64,000 bases of DNA from Lepidodermella squamata (Eukaryota; Gastrotricha). The translations under genes and the position numbers were made by a program. Position 1 is the stretch's first letter. Each line of letters opens with the position of its first letter. The notes beneath the pieces were generated by a model. It did no database searches. It had not been told where the DNA came from and saw only the letters and a program-made list of their open reading frames with translations. Positions 12,849-23,831 of this stretch are shown piece by piece. The stretch spans positions 5,419,659 to 5,483,658 of the forward strand of contig JBLDXI010000024.1 of assembly GCA_047495785.1 (NCBI GenBank), read 5' to 3'.

Positions 12849-14486
12849 GCCTTCTAAAGTAGTACCCATTTATCAATTAGATAGGTACTTGTATAGCTGA
12901 TCATCCATCTATCACATCCGCGGCAGCCGCTGAGTAAACACATTTGCGAACTTGTTATTGTCAACGATGAATTGCCTTTTTCGATTAGGAATTTAATATT
13001 ATTTTTAGGATTATTGGATTGGCTTAATTGCTTCGATTGCTTAATTATTTTTCATCCGAGTAAAATAAAACGCGCAATGAATAATGGAGATCACAGATTA
13101 TATCCAATCAGTAGAGCTTAAATACCTTTAACCTGGTTTCTTCATTTCTTCCGATCGTGATGAAAAAAATCAAATGACGTGTAACAAGATACTGACACCC
13201 TCATCCATCTCGCCAGCAGCAACGGGCGACAATTTTGAGTAGACAGAAAGATAAGTAAAGAAATTGACGCTCTCTTAAGATTTGGTTACACACACTTGCT
13301 GTTTCGTGGTGGTGGGTGATGAATAATAAGTGAAGAGAGTGTAGGGGTGTCGTAATTCGATGAATTTGCGGCTTAGGAATGCGTCGAAAGCCACTTGAAG
13401 GTGTCTAAGCCGTGTTTACTCGCCGGCGATCGGTAGGTGCCACCATGGGCAAGTAACCAATTAATCGCTGCAGGTGTACGCCTAGTGCCCAAAGTGCGAT
13501 TTGACACTCTTACTCTCCGCATCTCGGCACGTTCATCGCGGCGCAAGTATTTGCCGACTTTGCGCAACACTTCCAAACAGCAGCAGCAGCAGCAGCGATC
13601 AGGAATTTGCGATCGCACTAATTACTTGTCGAGTGGGCAGCCAGCCAGCTTAACACACCGCAGGTAACAAGTTACCGGCTCGGCCAAAAACAAACAAAAA
13701 CTGTTTCACAGCGAGCACTTTTATTCGCGAGCGCGAAAATCTCGGCGCCAAATCGCAACTATTTCATATAATAGCAATAATAACAACCATGATATTAATA
13801 ATTAATAATTAATAATAATATTATTATTGTATTAGCAATAGCTAGTCAGTATATAAGGTCATGACACTGCCATGAATATAATATAATACTTCTTTCATAT
13901 TAATTAATCAATTAATTATCATAAATAATAATCAGAATATTTTTGCATTTTGCATCATCTCGAGGTTTTGATTTCTTTAATAAAATTAACAATTACAGTT
14001 AATTACAATGATGATGATTGAAAAACAATGGCGGCGACGGTGACGACAATTTTTTTATGTTGAATAAAACCACGAGCATAGAGAGGGAAAGAAGGCGATG
14101 TAGTAGTAGTAGTAGTTAGTTGTAGAACACGGATGAGATGAACAGGAGTACATTTAAATACATAAATAAATCGACTTTGTACACCCGTGGCCGGGACTGA
14201 GATTCAGAGGGATGAGATGAGGCGGAGGCGCGAAGGAGAAGGAAAGCAAAGGAACTGCTGATGCTACACACCGATGACTTTTGTTAATTAAACGGCAGAC
14301 GACAAAGCGACAAGAGTAAGTACGAAAACAGATAGCGAACAAAGAAACACCTCGTTTTTCATGCGATGATTGCAATACAATTATTAAATCCACAACAATT
14401 CATATATATTGTGTAAGAAATATTTTCTGATTATTAATCTGCTGGCAATATAAATAATAGTAATTTAACAAGATACAATTGATTGG
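12849..14486. other. Convergent spacer between the dynein light chain and goosecoid 3' ends
   Basis: This spacer holds the 3' UTRs of two converging genes. It has a CAG run near 13580-13595, an unusually AT-rich, TAATAAT-rich stretch at about 13765-13990, and TAG repeats near 14101. No coding exon was recognised. Confidence 0.4.
13064..13069 (+). promoter_or_regulatory. Poly(A) signal candidate
   Basis: AATAAA lies 216 bases after the dynein light chain stop, in AT-rich sequence. It is plausible for that gene. Confidence 0.35.
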
Positions 14487-16795
14487 CTACGAGTAATTGC
14501 TCATTCGCATGAGTTTCGCCGCCGTTGGCCCACTGCCAGTGTGGCACGGCGAAGCGGAGGCGCTGAGGCGGGACGAGTGAGACGCCAGCTCGACATCGTC
14601 CTGCTCGTCGACGTCGAGTTCGTCCGACGTCGAGAACCCGTCGTCGTCTTCGTCATCCTGGGCGGCAGCGGCAGTGTTACTTCGATGGTGCAGATTGCCA
14701 GCACGGTTGCGCGCCACCGATGCGCGCATGTCGACTGCGCCAATGCCGGCGCCGCCGCCGTTGCCGATCGCCGTCGGGCTCGAACTGCTGCAGTGCGAGG
14801 CGGAGGGCGAGGCAGCGGGTGAAGACGACGAGCAGCAGCCGTCGGGCGACGACGACGACTTGGTGGCCTGCTGCTGCTGGTGATGGTGATTCTGGTGGCT
14901 GTTGTGCACGTTGATGAGCTGCGACGCTGTCGCCAGGGTGCTGAGGTGCAGGCGGCGGGCGCTCTCCTGCTCCTCGCGCTTCTGCTTCCGCCACTTGGCA
15001 CGCCGGTTCTTGAACCACACCTTCAAATCAAAGACGAGAAATTAAATAATAGAATATTTCAAAAAAATTATCTTTCATTTTTTATCATCTGTCTGGTGTT
15101 TTTATCGCCGTTATTTTAGGGCCGTGTGCAAGCGCATGTGGTGACCTAGTGCGATGATGAGATGAGAGATGAGAGATGACCTACTTGCTTCGACAACGTC
15201 ATCATTATCATCATTTTTCGAAAGCAAAAAAGCTCGTCGTCGTCGTCGTCGTCGACGATGAAAAGCAAACAAGCCGTGGCGGTGGTGAAAATGCGCAACA
15301 ACATGATGAGATGATGATCGGGTAAAAACGCCAGGTATGATGCGCTAAAATTATTACGCACGCAATACATAGATAGATAGATAGCAGCTAATGATGAGTC
15401 TCTAAAATCAACATTGGCGCGCTCGCTCGCGCTGGCCCAGATACGCGCAGCAGCAAAAGCGAGAGCAAACAGCCTACAGCCTATCATTGAGGTGTTGTTG
15501 AAATTCAAAGTTAAATTGCGATCATCACCAGCAAATGCATGATGAGCCATTATTGTTATATTAGGCAGGCTGACGACGACGATAAACACGCGGCGCGCGC
15601 GCGAGCGGCACCACCTCATCTGCGCAAACAATCACCGCCGCCGCCGCCGTCATCGCCAATAATAGATAAAAACGTAAATATATCTATCTAATATGATATC
15701 TAATAAATGGCGATGATGGCTCTGCGCTAAGTGCTAATGAGCCAATATCCGATTTTGAGACAATGAGACAATGAAAATGAAAGTTACCTCGACGCGTTCC
15801 TCCTTGAGCTCGATCTTGGACGCGAGCTCCTCGCGCAGCAGCACGTCCGGGTAGTGGGTGCGCTGGAACGTCCGTTCCAGCTCCTCCAGCTGCTCCTCCG
15901 TGAATATGGTGCGGTGGCGGCGTTTGCGCTTCGACGCCGCCGACAGCGACCCGCTGCCCCCGCCGCCCAATCCGCCGCCGCCGACGTGGTGATGCGCCGC
16001 CGCGGCCGCCATCGCCATCGACGCCGCCATGTGCTGCGCGAACGCAGGGTGTTGCATCGGCGACTGATGATGCGACTGAATCGACTGTTGCGGCGGTGGC
16101 ACGGCGAGTCGGTGCTGCTGCTGCGGCGTCGACGCGCTGTTGGCGGAGGCGAACAGCGACTGCAGTTGCGCGAGCGGGTCCGCCGCCGACGAGGCCGACG
16201 CAGCCGGCGACGTCGTCGATTGCAGCAGCGCGTTGATGAGGTCGAGCGAGGCGTTCGACGCTGGGCTGGTGTGTTGGTTGTGGTGCAGCTTGTTGTCAGC
16301 CAGCTTGTTATCGGCAGCCGGCAGCAGCAGCGACGACGGCGTGTTCGTTTTGTTCTTCAAATGCTGCTGCAGTTGCTGTTGCTGCTGCTGCTCGGCTGGG
16401 GCTGACGACGAGGAGGCGTTGGACGACGCCGAAGCCAGCGGCGCCGCCGTCGCATTCGTCGACGAGTTGACGTTGAGGGCGAGTGGCGACATGGGCGACG
16501 AACCCACCGGTTGTTGTTGTTGCTGGTTGAGCGCGGCGAGGAGGGCGTGCTGCAGCAGCGCCTGCATCGCCGCGGCCGCGTGTTGCTGCTGTTGCTGTTG
16601 CGCCGCCGCCGCTTCCATGTCGGCGGTGCGTTGCCGCTCGGCTGCGGCGGCGGCCGCAACTGCCGCAGCCCACGTCGCCAGGCCGTTCGAAGCAGCAGCA
16701 GAAGCAGCCGGTGACGACTGTTGCTGTTGCTGTTGCTGTTGGGCGGCTGCTGCGGCGGCTGCCTGCAGGTACGCCGAGGCGATGAAGCTGTTCAT
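14487..16795 (-). CDS. gsc: Goosecoid-type paired-like homeodomain protein
   Basis: Two visible exons, 16795-15788 and 15020-14487 on the minus strand, join in phase 0 to 513 residues. The homeodomain (about residues 291-350) contains [16 protein letters not shown] and [20 protein letters not shown] in the first exon and [19 protein letters not shown] in the second. Lysine at homeodomain position 50 and the [11 protein letters not shown] extension match goosecoid, a transcription factor, usually a repressor, in anterior and foregut patterning. The intron splits homeodomain residues 46 and 47, the classic paired-class position. The N-terminal region is mostly poly-Ala, poly-Gln and His tracts; the C-terminus is acidic and Ser-rich. 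The goosecoid eh1-type motif (F-S/T-I-x-x-I/L-L) is absent from the visible N-terminus. An acceptor-like TTGTTTTAG upstream of the ATG (plus-strand 16818-16826) suggests a further 5' exon, in which case the true start lies upstream. Confidence 0.9.
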
Positions 16796-17612
16796 CACTT
16801 TTCGACTTGTGTTCGACGACTAAAACAATGAGTATATAACGATGATGATCTATTGCGATAAAGAATGCATGAATGAGAGCGACTTATGATCGCCGTGAAA
16901 TGGCTCAACTATTAACTATATAATAATATCGAATAAACAAAACATCAGCAGCAGCAGAGCAGGGGGTGATAATTGGATATTGACAAAGCATTTCTCTCCC
17001 CGCCCGCCCGACGACGACGAGACCATCATCAGGTGAGATCATCGCCATCATCGTCGATGCTGATGGATGACCTATACGTGTGGGCCCCGAAAACAAATAT
17101 TTTTGCTGGCGATACTTGCATGCGCCTGCCTGCCTTTACGGCTTTAAAAATGACGAAATTATAATATCCGAGAATAAATGAATGAGAATAATGCAATATT
17201 TATTATTAGATGATGATGATGAGAGAAAAGAGCAAATTGACCCACACATACACACACATACAAGCATGCATGCATGGTGGAATACAGGTGAGGAGCTGGT
17301 GTTAAATTCGCATTATACGCTGCTGAAAAGTGTAAATGTCATGTTTTATCAGCAGCAGCAGCAGCAGCAGCAGCAACCTGGTGGTAGGTATAGAAGAGTA
17401 GTACCAACCTGGTCGCTAATGAGGCGCTGGCCAATGAGCGCGCGAGGCCGAGCCGCCGTGCCAACCAATCAGCGAGCGCGCATTGCTTGAGTAAACATAC
17501 CTATCTAAAACACTAATACTCACTTGTGTGTGGCGCATTTTTCTACCATCAGCTATTATTATTATTATTATTATTATTGCAGACTCTGGTGGTAGGTAAT
17601 AGGTAAGTATGT

Positions 17613-17682
17613 CGCGCGCGCGCGCCTAATATACGCGCGCTCAACAAGGCTTAAAGCAAACAGGTAGTTGCGCGCGCGCGCG
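17613..17682. repeat. Two alternating CG/GC tracts
   Basis: Pure alternating CG at 17613-17625 and GC at 17670-17682, 44 bases apart, with a shorter CGCGCGC between them near 17634. Such runs can adopt Z-DNA in vitro. They lie about 0.8-0.9 kb upstream of the visible goosecoid ATG. Confidence 0.7.
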
Positions 17683-18000
17683 TTAAATTGACGAACAAAT
17701 CCGCGTCTCGTTTCGCCTAAGACTGAGTAAGTACATTAACAGCTCAGGTATTTGTCGACGACGCGAGCACACGCCCCCGAAACACTGGAACACCACTAAT
17801 GCTAAGCCCGAGTGTTCAAGTGCGCGAGTTTCGAAATCTCACACATTACTTTTACTTATTTGAAACGCGTGCCTAAAACCAGCAGCACCAGCACCAACTA
17901 CTACTCCCTACTACTGAACGGTAAATAGTATACTTACGACGGTGATAATGATGAACTTTAATGCGTTTTAATGTTGACAATCGCCCAGGTAAATTCATTC

Positions 18001-18023
18001 ACACACACACACACACACACACA
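18001..18023. repeat. CA dinucleotide microsatellite
   Basis: Uninterrupted alternating AC over about 23 bases in the goosecoid upstream region. Confidence 0.9.
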
Positions 18024-18280
18024 GGTGAGTGGCAGAGATCATGATGACGATGATGAAGAGATGATGAGCCCATTACAACTTTCTCATGCGACCATACCCG
18101 TCAATCAGTCAAATTTCCGAGATATGTCTCCGCTTGGCATGTAACTAACTAAAAAAAGGGAAAATAAAGCTAAGTGAGCGGTAGGTAAAAAGTAGATATA
18201 TAATTAGGCAAGTGACTACGCTGCCTGGCTCTGCCTGGCTGGCTGTTCGATGAATTCACGTGCGAGTGAGTGTATGTTCA

Positions 18281-18367
18281 GGATTAGCAACACAAAACGT
18301 TGTGTTTTATAGCTTACACTTATAAAAAACTAATCATAATGCGTTAATCCGCGCCATCACAGGATTA
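18281..18367. promoter_or_regulatory. Cluster of three K50 homeodomain core sites
   Basis: GGATTA at 18281-18286, TAATCC at 18345-18350 and GGATTA at 18362-18367. The last two form an inverted pair 11 bases apart. TAATCC is the known preferred core of lysine-50 homeodomains (goosecoid, Otx, bicoid). The cluster lies about 1.5 kb upstream of the visible goosecoid start. Use as an autoregulatory element is inferred only. Confidence 0.35.
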
Positions 18368-21300
18368 CCTTGAGCAAATCCAATAATAATAATAATATTA
18401 TGTAATAATACTAATAATACTAATAACGATGATCGCAAGGTTCGAAACACCCTTCTGCTGCTGCTGCTGCAATTGCTGCTAGCAGACAGACATACATAGA
18501 CAGACAATCGGCACAAAAAATGACTAGTCAAAGTAGTGGATACTTGCTCTAGGTGGCGGGTATTAGGGTACTATATTAAGGCTGATGAGATTAATTCCTT
18601 AATTAATTGGCATTTATGCTTTAATTAATTGCCGCCTACTACTATGCTGCAATCGCGGGCGCCCGCTCACCTGATGCCTCGACAAGACAAACGATCGAGC
18701 GCCGAACGATCGAAGCGCGAAGACTGCCTGCGGAAATGGCACCTCCATACCTCCTGCTACCTACACCTGCTAATAATGCCTAATACCTTGTAAAAACGAT
18801 ATACCTACTGATTATTAGGTGTATACCTCGGCGATGATGATGATGAACATCAGGTGCAAGGAGACAATAACGATGTGCGGCGACGACGTCTTCGAGTGGT
18901 GGGACTGACTACGACGAGGCGTCAAGGCGTCTAAAATGGTGTGTATAAGAAGCAATAATAAGTAGGCACATGTCTATGAGCAGGCGCAAACACAGGCGCG
19001 TCTAATAAGGCGCATTATCGGCGCATTATCAGCAGATAAAGCTGTTGACGTTTCGGCCACTTGTCAGCAGCCCAAGCAAGTGTAATATTACCTCTAGGTA
19101 GTCTGTAGCATAGATAGATAGCTAGTTGGTTGGGGATGAGGCGACGCCTCGCCTACACCTGTGCGATGCGCTGCGCCGTACTAGCCGTAGCAGTAGCAGT
19201 AGCAGCGGTAAAGAGGCGGGCTAAATTGTTCCGCAAACACTAATATAGCTGCGTGTCGCCGCGGTTGCGCATGCAGCAGATTTACACTTTTCGTGGTGTT
19301 GTACTGCACAAGTACTTTTACTATACCTACCTATACCTACCTATACTTATATATGGTGGTGTTGGAAGCAGCGCTGGGCGTTGGCTCTAAGTATCTAAGC
19401 AATGTTTGCCCCTGGCAGCAGTCGCATCAGCAGCATCAGCGCCAAGGTGTGCCTGCCTTTACACGTTATTTATTGTACAGGTAATAATGATGGCCGCAGA
19501 AAGCCCTTTATCCCCGCCAATCACAATAAATTCATCGGTAAAGCGGCGGAAACGCGAGCCGGCCGAGTGCGCCTAATCACCGCGTCGTCAAACACTCTGC
19601 TACTACTACGACCACCTACCTATATACTATACCTTGTATTCTTGTCTTCTTGTTCAACAATACACCTGCTGGTGGTGGCGATGTAACGGGTGTGTATAAA
19701 ACGATATAATAATATAATAATAATATTATAGGCGGCGGCGGCGGCAAAAAGACACCGGGTAATAATGCGCCGGTGATCACGATCTGTCAACACTCGGGCA
19801 CAGGTGCGATATTTCGCATCAAATTATTACAACCCCAATCCCCACCTCCACCACCACCATACCAGCTCATGCTAAGCCCAGACCAGTCCCAGACCCAGAC
19901 TTGTACCATCCCTATGCATCTTATAACGGCGGTAATTTACAACTGTCAAGTATTTGCGCAAATGGCATTATTGCGGCCGCGTCGCATCGTCGCCATCGCC
20001 ACCGCCACCGCCGCCGCAGCCTCATCATCAGATGATGAGGATGGAAGAAGAGCATATCAGCAGCAGGTGCCACATCGTTAATGCTTCCTAATCGACGACG
20101 CGAACACACAATAAACGTCTATAGATAGGTAGATAGACTGATGAGAAGAGCAGGTTCCCGCGCCTATAATATTATCTATTTTACACAAAAGAGTAGCACA
20201 TGCGAACGCACAGCAGTACCTATACGTAGTAGTATAGGTTAATTAGCACAACGAATCCGCCCCGGTTCATAACATGCGGCTGAACGAACCGAACGAACTC
20301 ACGCACAAGTTCAGTTCCAGCGCTTAGCTATCTGGTGCTGCCTGTTCATTAATTGAAGCTTGCAACATCGGAACAAAACAGTTTGCGACCAAAATTCATA
20401 ATATGCGATTGGGGAGATTAATCGAAAGAAAGATCGGAAGATGCTTCTTTGCAATCACGGTGTTGATATTGTAAAATGACTGAACCTTTCTATAAGAGAG
20501 GTACTAATAGTTGCAACTCGGAACAACTTGGATTCGCGAATGCCCTACAATTTACCGGTTTAAGGAATTCATGATAACAGTGCCATTGCAAAGTACCTTA
20601 ATTTCTCAAATGTCACCTTAATCCATCAGAATAATCCTGAATTTGGCTAAAATGAATGTAAGAAAGGTTCGCCTTCTCAGTGGAAACCAGCTACCAGCTT
20701 CAATTACGCGTTGCCAATAATTCCACGGGCATTTCGAGACGAATTCTGGCCAAGTTTGTTAAATACGCGGGAACCTCGCAGTTTTTCGGCCGACAGCTGG
20801 CCGACGTACTGCCGTCGAAGACTTATTTGAAGTCAAATGCAATTTTGAGTTGGCCCGCAAGTTCCTAATCGCTATTCTTTTGGAAGCCCAAGTCGAAGCT
20901 GTCGAATAATGAGGCCCGAGTGGCAACGTTTTCGTAGCCTAGATAATTCCTTGTTATTTCAAGTGCCATGGAGAAGCTAGGACTGTGATGCTTATAATAT
21001 ATGCCGCTGCTATTCGACTGCTATGATAGCAGGCTCATAAAGTAATTAAGCTGCGTTGAGACATCATAGCAACATGAGCAGAAGAGCGGCTCATCAGTGT
21101 TGACCTTGAAAACGAGATACTAATAGATGACATGCCGTCATCAAGGCACCGCCACGAGAGTCGAATCTCTTTTGTACTATTATACCTACGTCTTTATGGC
21201 CGATTACGGATTTACTTTTTCCTAATAACTTTTTCATTAAACAATGATTCAACGTGTCGTCGCACCCTTCTTTCATCTTTCAAAGCATCTTTCAGATTGC

Positions 21301-22237
21301 TGTTTTACTTAGTTGGATTGAAGTCGCAAAAGTAGATGATCGGCTTCAGAGTATGGTGCGCAAAAACTCGGCCACGACCTATATATTTTCTTTTCATTTC
21401 AAGTATTATTATTTATTTCGCAGATGAGATCGGCTGCGCTGTCTTACATCAGTATATCGCAGTGCTGAGCTTGCGATCAAGTGACTTGCGCATCAGTCGA
21501 ATGACTTTTATTACTTATTATTATATTCTTGAGCAAAAATGGCGCACGGGCAATGTAATTTGCTTCCCACCTCTCGTTTCTCTCGATACATCTCGAGCGC
21601 TCAGCCGCAATCCTCTGCTCTGATGTTATACTGCCATCTACAAAAATAAATTATTATTAATATTGTTTTTTTGTGTTTAATTAAGCGTATTTCATAGCTC
21701 TCTTTTATGAATAATGTCCCCTGCTTGGCGATGCATGCAGCTAATCGCTCAGGCTCGCAATCTCTTTGCTTCTTTCGTTCCTAATCTTTCGTCAGGTGAA
21801 ACAGGGGATGCGTATTAGTGACAGTGGATGGCAACTTCGCCTGGCCACGCAACCTCCAGGCAAATTTGCAGAAAGGTAATTGCTGGTTATTTGCTGCAAT
21901 TTCAACAGCTTTCGGCGTTATTTCGCCCTTGAAGATTGACCGGAATTCACCTGAGAATCGAAGAGGAAAAATTTGCATCAGCAATGCTTTTTGAAAAAAA
22001 GAACGGCACCCATTGAGGCCTCTTTTCCAATAACGCTGCTTGTAAACTTCAATTCAGAAAAGAAATGAGGTGTAGGGTCATTCAGCGCCATTCGAAACAT
22101 GCACTATACCTACCGCCGTTATTTCTTTCAGTCTTGAAGTTGGCGCTGATTGAAGAAAGCAGCGTGTATTAAAGAAATCAAAGACCCCACAACGTACTAC
22201 ACAGCATACCTATACAGCAGCAGATCACTAATACGGG

Positions 22238-23782
22238 ATGCCGTACGGGCGACAGCAACAGAATGATCAGAACCAGCAGTACCAGCAACAGCAACAACAG
22301 TACCAACATTACGGTGATGATGAACAACAGCAGCAGGAACAGCCGCAAGACTACCAAGCCGGCGAAGGCTACTATGACAACGGTGATGGCAATAACAACC
22401 CGGACGATCAGTATTACGCGAATGAGCAGCAAAATGAGCAGCAGCAACAGGTTGGCGACGACAATCAACAGCCATCGGCAGCTCCGGCTGCAAGCGTGAC
22501 ACCGACGCCGACTGCCGGGGCAGGCCAGCGTGTCGCCAGCCAACAGCCCCAGCAGAGCCAGCAGCAGTCGCAATCTCCAGCTAAAAACCAACAACAGGCA
22601 AACGCCAATAATAATGATAAGCTAATGTCGGCAAGTGACATGCAGCTGTTGATGGAGATCAAAAAGCTTAAAAAACAGGTTGGCTTTTAGGTTATAAACC
22701 GGTAATATCTTCGCATTTTGCGCCTTTAAGAATGCGGCCAAGGACGAGGAGATAGGCAGGCTGAACAAGGCGATTGCCAAGTTGAAGATCAAGCCGAAAA
22801 TCGATGAGCTGGAACGCAATCTCAGGGTAACACTTTTCATCACACTGTTTCCTCTTTTCATAGTTTCAATAATAGGCTGCAATTTTTTCCAGTCAGTAAT
22901 AATTATGATTTGCAAAGAAGCGAGATCTAATTAGGGCCTCGACAAATCCTGCAGCTGAGAATCCTGTTCCAAACGTGTTTAACCAAGTAACAGGTTCTGA
23001 ATAGATCAACATAGAACATCGACCTTAGACGAATTCGTAAAACTGTCAAAGAGTTCGGATTGTCGATAGAATTTCGATTTCTCCATATCACTGATTGTCA
23101 TAGTTTTATAAATAGCTTTATCTGATTGTCAATCAGAGCCCATTATGGGCAATACGGGAATACTCTATGGCTAACCATGGAGAAATAAAATTTCCCCCCG
23201 ATCTGGAACCCCTCGATTCGTTTGGCTGCGCCAAACTCACTCGGGGTTCCAGATCGGGGGGAAATTGTATAGGAATTGGATAGGAATTGGTCAAGTTATT
23301 ATTCTACTGTCCCAGAACTGCCCTGGTTACCAAGCGAAATAGCTATTTCCAAGACTCGGCACTGATCGGAAGCTATTTTCGATTACTCTCGGAATCCCCA
23401 GGAAACTCGAAACCTCCATGTTATTTCAAATTTGAAATTATTTTCCGATTATGTTTTAATGTCGTGGATTACATCATAGAGAACGTACCTATTTTCCTTC
23501 AAATTTCAAACTATGGTTGTAGTGAAAGTTTCAAGTCAGATTTTCCGACAAAAATTGTAGCAATTAGGTCTTTCCCATTATTATAAGCTGATCCCTATGA
23601 ATATTCTCTGTGGTTTACAGGAGGCGCAGGGGCTGGTTGATGAGCTGAAGCAACGAGTGACCACCACGAGCCCAACGGGTTCTACATCGCCATCTTCATT
23701 GTCTCGAGGGTCTGTAGGCGGCGGCGGCGGCGGCTACAACAACAGCAATCAGCAGCAGAAAAACAACAAAAGAACTTATTGA
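22238..23782 (+). CDS. Q/N-rich coiled-coil protein, family not recognised
   Basis: Three exons, 22238-22678, 22731-22826 and 23621-23782, join in phase 0 to 232 residues. The first intron is only 52 bases. The ATG at 22238 is the first in frame. Residues 1-130 are extremely rich in Gln, Asn, Asp, Tyr and Gly, with no predicted hydrophobic segment, and resemble a prion-like disordered domain. About residues 131-197 form a heptad-like coiled coil built across all three exons: MQLLMEIKKLKKQ, then KDEEIGRLNKAIAKLKIKP, then IDELERNLREAQGLVDELK. The C-terminus is Ser/Thr/Gly-rich with a run of Gly and ends KNNKRTY. Self-association through the coiled coil with a flexible arm is a reasonable structural inference; no function is assigned. 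Consistent splice sites and a following AATAAA support a real gene. Confidence 0.7.
23189..23266. repeat. Perfect 24-bp inverted repeat with nested hairpin
   Basis: The left arm (23189-23212) and right arm (23243-23266) are exact reverse complements. The 30-base loop carries a second perfect hairpin, GTTTGGC (23220-23226) with GCCAAAC (23230-23236). It lies in intron 2 of the Q-rich gene. Immediately 3' is a tandem duplication of ATAGGAATTGG (23269-23290). It could be a tiny foldback or MITE-like element, or a hairpin RNA precursor. Confidence 0.9.
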
Positions 23783-23825
23783 AACTGTTATCTTCAATTA
23801 AATAGGTAGGCTGCTAATTATTTCC

Positions 23826-23831
23826 AATAAA
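23826..23831 (+). promoter_or_regulatory. Poly(A) signal candidate
   Basis: AATAAA lies 44 bases past the stop of the Q-rich coiled-coil gene and is followed by a T-rich stretch. Confidence 0.55.

Larger units (their letters stand above)
16796..22237. other. 5.4-kb non-coding region between divergent goosecoid and Q-rich genes
   Basis: No convincing coding exon was found. It contains CAG (17351-17372), CG runs (17613-17625, 17670-17682), a CA run (18001-18023), several TAAT-rich blocks (for example 18598-18630, where TTAATTAATTG occurs twice), CTACCTATAC-type repeats near 19320 and many ATGATG stretches. Its position between two divergent genes, one a developmental regulator, makes it a likely home for cis-regulatory DNA. 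That is inference. Confidence 0.45.

Noticed and set aside
16140-16823. 227-residue plus-strand open frame rich in Ala, Cys and Ser
   Set aside because: It is the antisense of the goosecoid CAG/GCG-rich exon; its Cys and Ala runs are translations of the same triplet repeats and it has no independent support.
20680-21623. Short plus-strand open frames of 60-95 codons
   Set aside because: No recognisable domain, no consistent splice sites and no coding-like composition compared with the GC-rich exons of this region.
22178-22594. 138-residue minus-strand Leu/Ile/Val-rich frame that looks like a membrane protein
   Set aside because: It is the complement of the Q/N-rich exon (CAG/CAA/AAC read as CTG/TTG/GTT), whose splice structure is coherent on the plus strand.
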